Shown piece after piece: positions 45,248-53,878 of a stretch of 64,000 bases of DNA (position 1 is its first letter; each line of letters opens with the position of its first letter). Origin of the DNA: Ancylobacter sp. TS-1. Its GTDB lineage: Bacteria > Pseudomonadota > Alphaproteobacteria > Rhizobiales > Xanthobacteraceae. Where the stretch lies: positions 3,460,001 to 3,524,000 of the forward strand of contig NZ_CP045144.1 of assembly GCF_009223885.1 (NCBI RefSeq), given 5' to 3'. A program made the translations under genes and the position numbers. The notes beneath the pieces are model-generated. The model ran no database searches. It had not been told where the DNA came from and saw only the letters and a list, made by a program, of their open reading frames with translations.

Positions 45248-47170
45248 ATGTCGGGCGGGTGGAGTCGGGGCCTTGTCATGGGCCTCGCGGCGATCGTCTG
45301 GGGCCTCGGCCTCTCCGCCGCGCGGGCGCAGGCGCCGACCGTCGACGATTCGGCGCTGGTGGAGCGCGGGGCCTATCTCGCCCGCGCGGCCGACTGCATG
45401 CCCTGCCACACCAGCGATCCGGCCAAGCCCTATGCCGGCGGGCTGGGGCTGAACACGCCCTTCGGCACGCTCTACTCGGTCAACATCACCTCGGATCAGA
45501 CAACCGGCATCGGCGGCTGGAGCTTCGAGGATTTCCGCCGCGCGCTGCATGACGGGATCCGCAAGGACGGCGCCTATCTCTACCCGGCCATGCCGTTCGA
45601 CGCCTATGCCGGCATCACCGAGGACGACCTGAAGGCGCTGTGGGCCTATGTGCGGCGCATCCCGGCGGTGAACGCGCCCAACCGCGCCAACGGCCTTGCC
45701 TTCCCGTTCGATATCCGCCTCGGCATGCTCGCCTGGCGCGAACTGTTCTTCCGGCCTGAGACCTTCGCCCCCACCGCCGGCAAGAGCGACGCGTGGAATC
45801 GCGGCGCCTATCTCGTCGAGGCGCTCGGCCATTGCTCGGACTGCCACAGCCCGCGCAATGTCATGGGCGCGATCAAGGGCAAGGCGCTGTTCACCGGCGC
45901 CGAGATCGACGGTTTCTACGCGCCCGACATCGCCTCCGCCGCGCTGGCGAAGAACTGGAACCGCGACCAGCTCGTCCAGTTCCTCAAGACCGGCTCGGCG
46001 CCCGGCAAGACCACGGTGTTCGGCCCGATGGCCGAGGTGGTGCACGACAGCCTCGCCTACCTCACCGACGCCGATCTCGCCGCCATGGCGACCTATCTGC
46101 TCGACAGCCCGCCGCCTTCCGACGTGCCGGCGCCGCAGAAGGTCTCGGCACTGGCGCCGGACGTCTACGCCCGCACCGCCCGTACCTTCATCGACAATTG
46201 CGCCGCCTGCCATCAGGTGCAGGGCACCGGCCTGCTCGGCGCCATCCCGCCGCTGGCGCGCAACCCGGCGGTGACGGCGGCCGAGCCCTACAATGTGATC
46301 GCCGTGGTGCTGCAGGGCCTGAAGGCCGATGCCCGCTTCGGCGCCATGCCCTCCTTCGCCGGGCGCCTGTCGGACGAGCAGGTCGCCGACCTCGCCAATT
46401 ATGTGCGCACGAGTTGGGGCAACACCGCCGCGCCCAATGCCACGCCGGCCATGGTCGCCATCTGGCGCCGGACGATGAGCGTGCCCGACTACGGCACGCA
46501 GGCGGCCTCCGCCTTCGACTGCGCGCAGGTCGGCGGTGCCCCGGGCGCGCCGGGGCCAAACCCCAAGGCCGTGGCCGCGCTCAGCGCCGCCATCGCCGGC
46601 GGCAATCGCGATGTCTCCTCGCTGGTGGCCAGCTATCAGGGCGCGTCTCCCGACGCCGCCCCGGCGCAGGTGGTGGACGCGCTGATGGCCGCCTATTGCC
46701 CTGTCGTGGCCGCCGGCGGCGGCGAGGACTACCAGAAATACGCCCGCCTGCGCGCCTTCACCCTGCAGGCCGCCGCCGACGTGTCCTTCCGCACCCAGCC
46801 GAGCCTGCCGGATGTGCCGGTCGTGTGGGCGAGCCCGGCGGGCAAGTCGCTGGTGGCGCATGAGCCGAGGAGCCTCGCCGGGCCGCTGGTCTGCCCCGCG
46901 AGCGCGCCGGTGCCGGCCGCGCTCCGCGCCGCCGCCGCGAGCCTGCTCGGCACGCCTGCTCTGCCCGTCCCCGGCGATAAGGGTGGCGACCTCGCGCGCG
47001 AGCTGGCGGCGAAGAACCCGAGGGCGCGGCTCGCCGACGTGGCGAACGCACTGATCCTGACCTATTGCGGGCGGGTCGCGGCGGGGGCGGGGCTCGAGCC
47101 GGCCCAGCAGCACGCCTATGTCGAGGGCTTCGGCCAGCAGGTGATCCAGACCCTCCAGGTCGAGCCCTGA
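45248..47170 (+). CDS. tri-haem c-type cytochrome with duplicated C-terminal cysteine-pair domain
   Basis: A 640-residue exported protein. A signal peptide (to about A27) is followed by three cytochrome c domains with haem motifs C50-M-P-C-H, C196-S-D-C-H and C318-A-A-C-H, the layout of the cytochrome subunit of membrane alcohol/gluconate dehydrogenases. Residues about 420-640 are an extra region made of two similar units, each with a Cys pair 58-59 apart (C425/C484 and C549/C607). No dehydrogenase partner gene is adjacent, so the electron donor is unknown. The ATG at 45248 has GGAG upstream; GTG at 45236 is possible. Confidence 0.88.
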   Translation: MSGGWSRGLVMGLAAIVWGLGLSAARAQAPTVDDSALVERGAYLARAADCMPCHTSDPAKPYAGGLGLNTPFGTLYSVNITSDQTTGIGGWSFEDFRRALHDGIRKDGAYLYPAMPFDAYAGITEDDLKALWAYVRRIPAVNAPNRANGLAFPFDIRLGMLAWRELFFRPETFAPTAGKSDAWNRGAYLVEALGHCSDCHSPRNVMGAIKGKALFTGAEIDGFYAPDIASAALAKNWNRDQLVQFLKTGSAPGKTTVFGPMAEVVHDSLAYLTDADLAAMATYLLDSPPPSDVPAPQKVSALAPDVYARTARTFIDNCAACHQVQGTGLLGAIPPLARNPAVTAAEPYNVIAVVLQGLKADARFGAMPSFAGRLSDEQVADLANYVRTSWGNTAAPNATPAMVAIWRRTMSVPDYGTQAASAFDCAQVGGAPGAPGPNPKAVAALSAAIAGGNRDVSSLVASYQGASPDAAPAQVVDALMAAYCPVVAAGGGEDYQKYARLRAFTLQAAADVSFRTQPSLPDVPVVWASPAGKSLVAHEPRSLAGPLVCPASAPVPAALRAAAASLLGTPALPVPGDKGGDLARELAAKNPRARLADVANALILTYCGRVAAGAGLEPAQQHAYVEGFGQQVIQTLQVEP

Positions 47171-47195
47171 CCGGCCGGCCCTCAGGCATCGCCGC

Positions 47196-47918
47196 TCAGC
47201 GGCGCGGCGGGAAGGCGAGCACCTGCCGCGTGTAGCTCTCCACCAGCGCGCTGAACGGCGTGCCGTCGGGCAGGGTCAGCACGGCGCGGTGCTCCAGCAG
47301 GAAATCGGGCAGTTCCAGCGCGCCGGGCCCGTCGGGCGGCAGCGGCGCGCCGGTCTCCCAGCCCTCGGGCAGCGGATGCCATAGCAGGCGCGCCGACAGC
47401 GTGGTCCGGCGGAAATCGAGCGGACGCACCACACGGCCGAAGGAGGTGTCGGTGGTCTCCAGCGCCCGGTTCATCTCGGGCGTCAGGCGGGCGGGCACAT
47501 ACCAGTTATCGGCCTCCGACAGCACGCGCGGCCCGCAGCGAAGGCGCACGCGGCGGTAGCGCACGGGTTCCTCGGCGCCGACCTTGAGCAGATTGCGGAT
47601 CTCGTCGGTCGCCGGCTTGTCCTGCCCGCTCACGCGGTCGGCTTTGATGACCGGCTCGCCGGCCAGCCGGTGCGCGGCGCACCAGCGGTCGAGCGTGAGG
47701 GTGGCGCTGGCATTGGCGAGCAGGTCCGCGTTCAGCGTCTGGATCAGCGCCAGCGCCTCCAGCCGGGCGCGGAAATCGTCCGGCCAGCGCGGCATCTCCT
47801 GCGCCGGCGCCGGCGTGGTCGCCCACAGGCACAGCATCAGCCCGGATGCGAACGACAGACCAAACGCGAATCGACGCGTCCGCGTGGACCGTCCCGTCGC
47901 CAGTCGCTGCGCCCTCAT
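47196..47918 (-). CDS. exported hypothetical protein, possible chorismate-lyase-like fold
   Basis: A 240-residue protein with a basic start and a signal peptide ending A-P-A-Q near residue 40. The mature part has R-R-V-R-L-R-C-G-P-R-V-L, A-D-N-W-Y-V-P-A-R-L-T, F-G-R-V-V-R-P-L and a last strand A-L-V-E-S-Y-T-R-Q. This order of motifs recalls chorismate lyase/UTRA-like folds, but UbiC is cytoplasmic and this protein is exported, so no function is assigned. The ATG at 47918 has GGAGAACGGC in front; the frame is open further upstream into the tRNA-Leu gene, which cannot be coding. Convergent with the cytochrome gene. Confidence 0.75.
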   Translation of the reverse strand: MRAQRLATGRSTRTRRFAFGLSFASGLMLCLWATTPAPAQEMPRWPDDFRARLEALALIQTLNADLLANASATLTLDRWCAAHRLAGEPVIKADRVSGQDKPATDEIRNLLKVGAEEPVRYRRVRLRCGPRVLSEADNWYVPARLTPEMNRALETTDTSFGRVVRPLDFRRTTLSARLLWHPLPEGWETGAPLPPDGPGALELPDFLLEHRAVLTLPDGTPFSALVESYTRQVLAFPPRR

Positions 47919-48092
47919 GCCGTTCTCCTCCCGCCGCGCCGGCGAGATGACGCAAAAGCCGGGAATTGTCGAGGCGTGGAGAATGCCGGCGGCGTGGGGA
48001 CGGGCGCGGCGTCCGCCGGAAACAAAAACGCCCGCACCGGGCGAGCGTGCGGGCGACGAACGTAAAAACGACGCGAGGCGTCGGGAAATGAG

Positions 48093-48177
48093 TGGTGCCC
48101 AGGAGAGGACTCGAACCTCCACGGTGTTACCCACACGGACCTGAACCGTGCGCGTCTACCAATTCCGCCACCTGGGC
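48093..48177 (-). tRNA. tRNA-Leu (anticodon CAG)
   Basis: An 85-nt class II tRNA on the minus strand: acceptor GCCCAGG/CCTGGGC, anticodon loop TTCAGGT (anticodon CAG, reads CUG), a long variable arm, T arm with GGTTCGAGTCC and encoded CCA. A strong promoter lies upstream (48205-48234). Confidence 0.97.
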
Positions 48178-48204
48178 ACGTGCACCTTGCGGGCACGGCG
48201 GCGA

Positions 48205-48234
48205 CACATAGTCGGGCGGACTCCGTCTTGTCAA
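48205..48234 (-). promoter_or_regulatory. sigma-70 promoter of tRNA-Leu
   Basis: Minus-strand perfect -35 TTGACA (48229-48234) and -10 TATGTG (48205-48210), or CTATGT one base closer (17-base spacer). The end is 27 bases before the tRNA. Nothing else is recognised in the rest of the 48178-48457 gap. Confidence 0.7.
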
Positions 48235-48457
48235 CGCGCCTTTTCCATAAGGAGACATCCGGCGGTGGAAAAGGCGCGGCGCGGGGCGACCCCGACGGCG
48301 GCGAAAGCCGCGCCCGGCCGCCCCGGCCGGGCTATGCCCGCACCGTGTCGGGGATGGGTCTTCACGCCGGGCCGGTGGAGGGGCTCTCACCTATGGACGC
48401 TGGGCCGGCGGCGCGCTAATCGTCGTGGCATGCCAATGCCGGGCCGGGAGAGAACCG

Positions 48458-49486
48458 ATGGTTGACGCCGCCGAATCAAACGAGCTGCCGCTCGAGAGCG
48501 AGGCCGAACTGCTGAAGCGCGCCGCGCCGATGGAGCGCCTCGTCACCATCTATGGCGGCTCCGGCTTCGTCGGGCGCCACGTCGTGCGCGCGCTGGCGCG
48601 TCTGGGCTGGCGCGTGCGCGTCGCCGTGCGCCGGCCGGATCTTGCCGGCCATCTCCAGCCGCTTGGCGCGGTCGGCCAGATCACCGCTGTGCAGGCCAAT
48701 CTGCGCTATCCCGCCTCCGTGCTGCGCGCGGCGGAAGGCGCCGAGGTGGTCATCAACCTCGTCGGCATCCTGCATGAGAGCGGGCGCCAGAGCTTCGCGG
48801 CGGTGCATGATTTCGGGGCGAAGCAGGTGGCGCTGGCGGCGCGGGAAGTCGGCGCCCGGCTGATCCACGCCTCGGCCATCGGCGCCGACACGCAGTCGAG
48901 TTCGGTCTACGCCAAGAGCAAGGCGGTCGGCGAGGCGGCGGCGCTGGAGGCGGTGCCGGAAGCGGTCATCTTCCGTCCCTCCATCGTGTTCGGCCCGGAA
49001 GACGACTTCTTCAACCGCTTTGCAGCGCTCTCGCGCCTGTCGCCGGTGCTGCCGCTGATCGGCGGCGGCGAGACACGCTTCCAGCCGGTCTTCGTCGGCG
49101 ACGTCGCGGCGGCCTTCGCCAAGGCGGTGGACGAGGTGGTGCGGCCCGGCACGGTGTACGAACTCGGCGGCCCGGAAGTGTTCACCTTCAAGCAGCTGAT
49201 GGAACTGACCCTCGCCGAGATCGGCCGCAAGCGACTGCTGGTGCCGGTGCCGGACGCCATCGCCATGCTGCAGGCCCGCATTCTCGAACTGCTGCCCAAT
49301 CCGCTGCTCACCACCGATCAGGTGCGCCTGCTGCGCCACGACAATGTGGTGTCGGAGACGGCGAAGGCCGAAGGGCGCACGCTGGAAGGGCTCGGCATCG
49401 CGCCGACCGCCCTCGGCGCCATCCTGCCGGGCTATCTGTGGCGCTACCGCAAGGCGGGCCAGTTCACCCGGCCGGAAGCGGCCTGA
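48458..49486 (+). CDS. complex I NDUFA9-like NAD(P)-binding protein
   Basis: A 342-residue atypical short-chain dehydrogenase. The Rossmann glycine motif is Y-G-G-S-G-F-V-G-R, with H-A-S-A-I-G-A-D and Y-A-K-S-K near the usual active site and F-R-P-S-I-V-F-G-P later. This matches the NDUFA9 family, a nucleotide-binding accessory subunit of alphaproteobacterial and mitochondrial complex I. The ATG at 48458 follows GGGAGAG. A terminator lies after its stop. Confidence 0.9.
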   Translation: MVDAAESNELPLESEAELLKRAAPMERLVTIYGGSGFVGRHVVRALARLGWRVRVAVRRPDLAGHLQPLGAVGQITAVQANLRYPASVLRAAEGAEVVINLVGILHESGRQSFAAVHDFGAKQVALAAREVGARLIHASAIGADTQSSSVYAKSKAVGEAAALEAVPEAVIFRPSIVFGPEDDFFNRFAALSRLSPVLPLIGGGETRFQPVFVGDVAAAFAKAVDEVVRPGTVYELGGPEVFTFKQLMELTLAEIGRKRLLVPVPDAIAMLQARILELLPNPLLTTDQVRLLRHDNVVSETAKAEGRTLEGLGIAPTALGAILPGYLWRYRKAGQFTRPEAA

Positions 49487-49529
49487 CATTCTCCGGCCTC
49501 GCGCGAGAGGCCGGAGCCGAGATACGGAA

Positions 49530-49559
49530 GCCGCCGGCGCCCGCGCCCGGCGGCTTTTT
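49530..49559 (+). terminator. rho-independent terminator
   Basis: GCCGCCGG pairs with CCGGCGGC and runs into TTTTT, 44 bases after the NDUFA9-like stop and just before the convergent uppP stop. A second hairpin, CTCCGGCC/GGCCGGAG, precedes it at about 49493-49516. Confidence 0.8.
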
Positions 49560-49566
49560 CGTGCGC

Positions 49567-50373
49567 TCAGCCGACCAGCGCCAGCGCCACCAGCCCGACG
49601 CCGCCGACGGCGATGCGCCACCAGCCGAACGGCGTGTAGCCATGGCGGGAGACGAAGGCGATCAGCCCGCGCACCACGGTGATGGCGGCGAGGAAGGCGG
49701 CAATGAAGCCGACTGCGATGATGATGGCGTCGTCCGAGCTCAGCGCGTCGCGGTTTTTGTAGAGGTCGTAGGCGAAGGCGCCGGTCATCGTCGGCAGGGC
49801 GAGGAAGAAGGAGAACTCGGCCGCGGCCGACTTGCTGGCGCCGAGCAGCAGCCCGCCGACGATGGTGGAGCCCGAGCGCGACACGCCGGGAATCATGGCG
49901 AGGCACTGGATGAAGCCGATTTTCAGCGCCAGCAGCGGCGGAAAGGCCATGGCGTCGTCATGCACCGGCTTGAGCTTCAGCGTGTCGACCCACAGCAGCA
50001 CGATGCCGCCGAGAATCAGCATCACGCAGATCAGCGCCGGCGATTCGAACAGCACGCTCTTGATGAAGCCGTGCGCCATCGCCCCGATCACCGCCGCCGG
50101 CAGGAAGGCGATGAGGATGCCGATGACGAAGTTGCGTGAGCGCGGGCTGGACGGCAGCGTCAGCAGGATCTTCAGGAACCGCTGGAAGTAGACGACCAGG
50201 ATGGCAAGGATGGCGCCGAGCTGGATGACCACCTCGAACACCTTGCCCTGGCTCTCGAAGCCGAGAAAGTGCCCGGCGAGCAGGATATGGCCGGTCGAGG
50301 AGACCGGCAGGAACTCGGTGAAGCCTTCCAGCAGGCCGAGAAGGAAGGCTTCGAGCAAGGTGCCGAACGACAT
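49567..50373 (-). CDS. uppP: undecaprenyl-diphosphatase
   Basis: A 268-residue inner-membrane enzyme of the BacA/UppP family with eight predicted helices. Both signature loops are present: [14 protein letters not shown] near the N-terminus and P-G-V-S-R-S-G-S-T in the middle. It dephosphorylates the lipid carrier used for peptidoglycan and polysaccharides, and gives bacitracin resistance. It stands alone between convergent and divergent neighbours. Confidence 0.96.
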   Translation of the reverse strand: MSFGTLLEAFLLGLLEGFTEFLPVSSTGHILLAGHFLGFESQGKVFEVVIQLGAILAILVVYFQRFLKILLTLPSSPRSRNFVIGILIAFLPAAVIGAMAHGFIKSVLFESPALICVMLILGGIVLLWVDTLKLKPVHDDAMAFPPLLALKIGFIQCLAMIPGVSRSGSTIVGGLLLGASKSAAAEFSFFLALPTMTGAFAYDLYKNRDALSSDDAIIIAVGFIAAFLAAITVVRGLIAFVSRHGYTPFGWWRIAVGGVGLVALALVG

Positions 50374-50607
50374 GGTGAGGGGTCCGTGGGAGAGAGGGCG
50401 CGCGCCGGGCGGGGCCGGGCGGGCGCATCCTGTCCGCTTCGCGCGCCGTGGGCAACGTGACGCTGTGTCAGGCGGGGAGGGCTTTCCCGTGCAATATTTC
50501 GCGCGGGCGTGCCCGGGTCACGTCTCCAACATGAATCCGCCCAACATATTGGCTCCATTCCTCCTCGGTCGGCGTTGTCCGGAGACGGCAACGTTTGGGA
50601 GTCTTTC

Positions 50608-51768
50608 ATGAGAAGTCTTTTCGCGGGCGCCCTGCTTGTGCTGGCGCTCGGCGGTTCCGCGTTCGCGCAGGACCGCGGTTTTGTGACGACGAATGTCAAT
50701 CTGCGTGCCGGCCCGGGCACCGACTATCCGGCGGTGGTGGTGCTCGGCGAGGGCACCCCGCTCGACATCTATGGCTGTCTCGACGACTACAGCTGGTGCG
50801 ACGTCGCGTGGGAGGACGTGCGCGGCTGGGTCTCGGCGCGCTACATCGAGGCGAACTATCGCGGGCGGCGCGTCGAGTTCTACGACTACGCGCCCACCAT
50901 CGGCGTGCCGATCATCGCCTTCAGCTTCAACGACTATTGGGGGCGCTACTATCGCGGGCGGCCCTGGTACTCGACCTATGACCGCTGGGGCCCGCCGCCG
51001 CCGCGCCGTCCGCCCCCGGGCGGCTGGGGCCCGCCGCCTCCGGGCGGTTGGGGGCCAGGTGGTCCCGGTGGTCCGGGCTGGGGCGGCCCGGGCGGACCCA
51101 AGCCGCCTCCGGGTGGCTGGGGACCGGGTGGTCCCGGCGGCCCTGGTGGTCCCGGTGGTCCGGGCTGGGGTGGCGGCCCCGGTGGCCCCAAGCCGCCTCC
51201 GGCCGGATGGGGTCCGGGCGGTCCCGGCGGTCCGAAGCCTCCCCCGGGTGGCTGGCCCGGCGGCAAGCCTCCGTCCGGCAGGCCCGGCGTCCCGCAGGCG
51301 CCCGGCTGGCCCGACGGACTGAACCGGCCGCCATCCTCCGGAAAGCCGTCGCAGGGCCGTCCCCCGCAGGGCTGGCCGCAGCAGGGCCAGAAGCCCCCGC
51401 AGGGGGGCTGGCAGGGTGGTGGCGGTCCGGGAGGGCCGGGCGGTCCCGGCGGTCGGCCGCCCCAGGGCGGCGCGCAGCAGGGCCAGAGGCCGCCGCAGGG
51501 CGGGGGATGGCAGGGGGGCGGTCAAGGTGGGCCGGCCGCCAGCAGGGTCAGGGCCGGCCTCCGCAGGGTCAGCCGTCGCAAGGTCGGCCGCCTCAGCAGG
51601 GCCAGCCTCAGCAGGGCCGGCCGCCTCAGCAGGGCGGACGTCCGCCGCAGTGCCCGCCCAATATGCCGTGCCCGCCGAGGCAGTAGGCGGGGACAAGACG
51701 GATCCGGCGCCCAGCCATGCGGGGCGCCGGACTGTCGCGCACTTGAAATAATCGGTCCGGTCCTGTAG
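50608..51768 (+). CDS. SH3-domain exported protein with Gly/Pro-rich tail, apparently frameshifted near its 3' end
   Basis: As read, 386 residues: a signal peptide (cleavage after A-F-A), a bacterial SH3 domain at about 22-90 (V-N-L-R-A-G-P-G-T-D-Y-P, G-W-V-S-A-R-Y-I), a Tyr/Arg-rich stretch and a long Gly/Pro/Trp repeat region. From about 51530 the frame turns into Arg/Ser-rich sequence ending at 51768. Another frame (ending TAG at 51684-51686) instead continues the Pro/Gln/Gly pattern (Q-G-R-P-P-Q-Q-G) and ends C-P-P-N-M-P-C-P-P-R-Q. One base seems lost near a G-run at about 51510-51530. GGAG precedes the ATG. Likely a periplasmic or surface structural protein. Confidence 0.8.
   Translation: MRSLFAGALLVLALGGSAFAQDRGFVTTNVNLRAGPGTDYPAVVVLGEGTPLDIYGCLDDYSWCDVAWEDVRGWVSARYIEANYRGRRVEFYDYAPTIGVPIIAFSFNDYWGRYYRGRPWYSTYDRWGPPPPRRPPPGGWGPPPPGGWGPGGPGGPGWGGPGGPKPPPGGWGPGGPGGPGGPGGPGWGGGPGGPKPPPAGWGPGGPGGPKPPPGGWPGGKPPSGRPGVPQAPGWPDGLNRPPSSGKPSQGRPPQGWPQQGQKPPQGGWQGGGGPGGPGGPGGRPPQGGAQQGQRPPQGGGWQGGGQGGPAASRVRAGLRRVSRRKVGRLSRASLSRAGRLSRADVRRSARPICRARRGSRRGQDGSGAQPCGAPDCRALEIIGPVL
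51704..51730 (+). terminator. 8-bp hairpin after the Gly/Pro-rich gene
   Basis: CCGGCGCC (51704-51711) pairs with GGCGCCGG (51723-51730), 18 bases past the stop of the restored frame at 51686. It would lie inside the shifted reading, which supports 51686 as the original end. No T-run. Confidence 0.5.
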
Positions 51769-51784
51769 AGGGTGCGGCCTTCAA

Positions 51785-51870
51785 GAACCGCCCGGCTAAC
51801 AGGGCTGCCGTGGCGGTTCGAACGCTCACACTAGATTGGGCCGGATTTCCCTTCGGGGAGGCTGCCGGCC
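51785..51870 (+). promoter_or_regulatory. structured 5' leader of rpmI-rplT
   Basis: Two hairpins lie just before rpmI. The first (51785-51819) pairs GAACCGCC with GGCGGTTC and CGGC with GCCG, with one bulged T. The second (51839-51870) pairs GGCCGG with CCGGCC and has an inner CCC-TTCG-GGG tetraloop. A weak promoter (TTGAAA 51743, TGTAGA 51764) lies upstream. In enterobacteria L20 represses its own operon by binding structured leader RNA; a similar role is possible here. Confidence 0.5.
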
Positions 51871-51886
51871 GTGGAGATCGAGCCAA

Positions 51887-52087
51887 ATGCCCAAGATGAA
51901 GACCAAGTCCGGAGCGAAGAAGCGCTTCAAGCTCTCCGGCACCGGCAAGGTGATCATGGCCCAGGCAGGTAAGCGCCACGGCATGATCAAGCGCACCAAC
52001 AAGCAGATCCGCGACCAGCGCGGCACCACGGTCATGTCCGAACGTGATGCCTTCAACGTTCGCAAGTTCTATCTGCCCAACGGCTGA
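51887..52087 (+). CDS. rpmI: 50S ribosomal protein L35
   Basis: 66 residues, the normal size, starting [13 protein letters not shown] and rich in Lys/Arg. It is a late-assembly component of the large ribosomal subunit. rplT follows 33 bases later. infC is not in front, as is usual in alphaproteobacteria where it lies elsewhere. Confidence 0.98.
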   Translation: MPKMKTKSGAKKRFKLSGTGKVIMAQAGKRHGMIKRTNKQIRDQRGTTVMSERDAFNVRKFYLPNG

Positions 52088-52120
52088 CGCCACCCTTAGC
52101 CAGTTCCAGGAGAGACTCCC

Positions 52121-52489
52121 ATGGCACGTGTCAAGCGCGGCGTAACTTCTCACGCCAAGCACAAGAAAGTGCTCAAGGCGGCGAAGGGCTATTTCGGCCG
52201 CCGCAAGAATACCATTCGCGTCGCGAAGCAGGCCGTCGAGAAGGCGCAGCAGTACGCCTATCGCGACCGCAAGGTGAAGAAGCGCAATTTCCGCGCGCTC
52301 TGGATCCAGCGCATCAACGCCGCGACCCGCGAGCTCGGCTTCACCTATGGCCGATTTATCGACGGTCTCGGCAAGGCCGGGATCGAGGTCGACCGCAAGG
52401 TGCTCTCGGACATCGCGATCCACGAGCCCGCCGCTTTCGCGGCCCTTGTCGAGCAGGCCAAGGCAGCGCTGGAAAAGCAGGCCGCCTGA
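52121..52489 (+). CDS. rplT: 50S ribosomal protein L20
   Basis: 122 residues beginning [15 protein letters not shown], the strongly conserved L20 start. It binds 23S rRNA domain II early in assembly and may repress its own operon. AGGAGAG precedes the ATG. A rho-independent terminator follows, separating it from pheS. Confidence 0.98.
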   Translation: MARVKRGVTSHAKHKKVLKAAKGYFGRRKNTIRVAKQAVEKAQQYAYRDRKVKKRNFRALWIQRINAATRELGFTYGRFIDGLGKAGIEVDRKVLSDIAIHEPAAFAALVEQAKAALEKQAA

Positions 52490-52519
52490 TCTTCCGGTAA
52501 TGCCGGGACCAAAATCTGG

Positions 52520-52550
52520 AAAGCCCCGCGCGCGAGCGTTGGGGCTTTTC
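52520..52550 (+). terminator. rho-independent terminator of rpmI-rplT
   Basis: AAAGCCCC (52520-52527) pairs with GGGGCTTTT (52541-52549), ending in a T-run 31 bases after the rplT stop. Confidence 0.88.
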
Positions 52551-52604
52551 GCATTGGCGGGGCTCGGCTAAGAGACCACGCTCTAGGTGCTGTCATCCTC
52601 AAGC

Positions 52605-52705
52605 GCCGTCATCCTGAGGTGCCCTGCGCAAGCAGGGCCTCGAAGGATGGCGTCCCAGATGAACATCCTTCGAGGCTCACTGCGTTCGCACCTCAGGATG
52701 ACGGC
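52605..52705. repeat. nested palindromic intergenic element
   Basis: Outer arms GCCGTCATCCTGAGGTGC (52605-52622) and its perfect complement (52688-52705), inner arms GCCTCGAAGGATG (52637-52649) and complement (52664-52676). It would fold into a long cruciform or RNA hairpin between rplT and pheS. Such 'GTCATCCTGAGG' palindromes are widely dispersed in Rhizobiales genomes, from my general knowledge. Confidence 0.8.
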
Positions 52706-52777
52706 AGGCGGGTGGAGGCCTTCGCTTTCGCCGGGCTTTCCCTTCTGTTCACGCTGCCTTGCCGTCGAGGTTGATTC

Positions 52778-53878
52778 ATGTCCGTTGCCGCCCTTCCCGA
52801 TCTGGCCGCCCTCGAAGCCGAGATCGCCGCCGCCATCGCCGCCGCCGCCGACGAGGCGGGGCTGGAGGCGGTCCGCGTCGCCGCCCTCGGCAAGAAGGGC
52901 TCGGTCTCCGAGCTGCTGAAGAGCCTCGGCGGCATGAGCCCGGATGAGCGCAGGAGTGCCGGCCCGGCCATTAACGGCCTGCGCGACCGGGTGGGCGAGG
53001 CGCTCGGCGCCCGCCGCGCGGAACTGAAGGCCGCCGCGCTGGCGACCCGGCTGGAGACCGAGCGCGTCGACGTCACGCTGCCCGTCCGCGAGACCCCCGC
53101 GGAGGCGGGGCGTCTTCACCCGATCAGCCAGGTCATTGACGAGCTGACCGCCATTTTCGCCGATATGGGCTTCGCGGTGGCGGAAGGGCCGGACATCGAG
53201 GACGACTTCCACAATTTCACCGCGCTGAATTTCCCCGAGGGGCATCCGGCGCGCGAGATGCACGACACCTTCTATCTTCCGACCAAGGAGGACGGCTCGC
53301 GCCTCGTGCTGCGCACCCACACCTCTCCGGTGCAGGTACGCACCATGCTCGCCAACAAGCCGCCGATCCGCGTCATCTGCCCCGGCCGCACCTATCGCTC
53401 GGACAGCGACCAGACCCACACGCCGATGTTCCATCAGGTCGAGGGCCTCGTCATCGACAAGGGCTCCAATCTCGGCCACCTCAAATGGATCCTCGAGGAG
53501 TTCTGCAAGGCGTTCTTCGAGGTCGACAATGTGAAGATGCGGTTCCGCCCGTCCTTCTTCCCCTTCACCGAGCCGTCCATGGAGGTCGACATCCAGTGCG
53601 ACCGCTCGCGCCCCGGTGAGATCCGCTTCGGCGAGGGCTCGGACTGGCTGGAGATTCTCGGCTGCGGCATGGTGCACCCGAATGTGCTGCGCAATTGCGG
53701 GCTGGACCCGGACGAGTATCAGGGCTTCGCCTGGGGCATGGGCATCGACCGCATCGCCATGCTCAAATACGGCATGCCGGACCTGCGCGCCTTCTTCGAG
53801 GCGGATGTCCGCTGGCTCGCCCATTACGGTTTCCGCCCGCTCGACTTCCCGACGCTGGCGGGAGGGTTGAGCGCGTGA
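52778..53878 (+). CDS. pheS: phenylalanyl-tRNA synthetase alpha subunit
   Basis: A 366-residue class II catalytic subunit. An N-terminal coiled-coil of about 100 residues is followed by the core with motif 2 (H-Q-V-E-G-L-V-I-D and [11 protein letters not shown]) and motif 3 ([10 protein letters not shown]). It charges tRNA-Phe as an alpha2-beta2 enzyme. The stop overlaps a small gene that separates it from pheT. Confidence 0.97.
   Translation: MSVAALPDLAALEAEIAAAIAAAADEAGLEAVRVAALGKKGSVSELLKSLGGMSPDERRSAGPAINGLRDRVGEALGARRAELKAAALATRLETERVDVTLPVRETPAEAGRLHPISQVIDELTAIFADMGFAVAEGPDIEDDFHNFTALNFPEGHPAREMHDTFYLPTKEDGSRLVLRTHTSPVQVRTMLANKPPIRVICPGRTYRSDSDQTHTPMFHQVEGLVIDKGSNLGHLKWILEEFCKAFFEVDNVKMRFRPSFFPFTEPSMEVDIQCDRSRPGEIRFGEGSDWLEILGCGMVHPNVLRNCGLDPDEYQGFAWGMGIDRIAMLKYGMPDLRAFFEADVRWLAHYGFRPLDFPTLAGGLSA

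Noticed and set aside
44036..47170. Acyltransferase plus cytochrome considered as one operon
   Set aside because: About 100 bases separate them and the functions are unrelated; no evidence for coupling.
51000..51660. Short direct repeats in the Gly/Pro-rich region, considered as a CRISPR-like array
   Set aside because: Repeats are codon-level degenerate, have no regular spacers and lie inside a coding frame.
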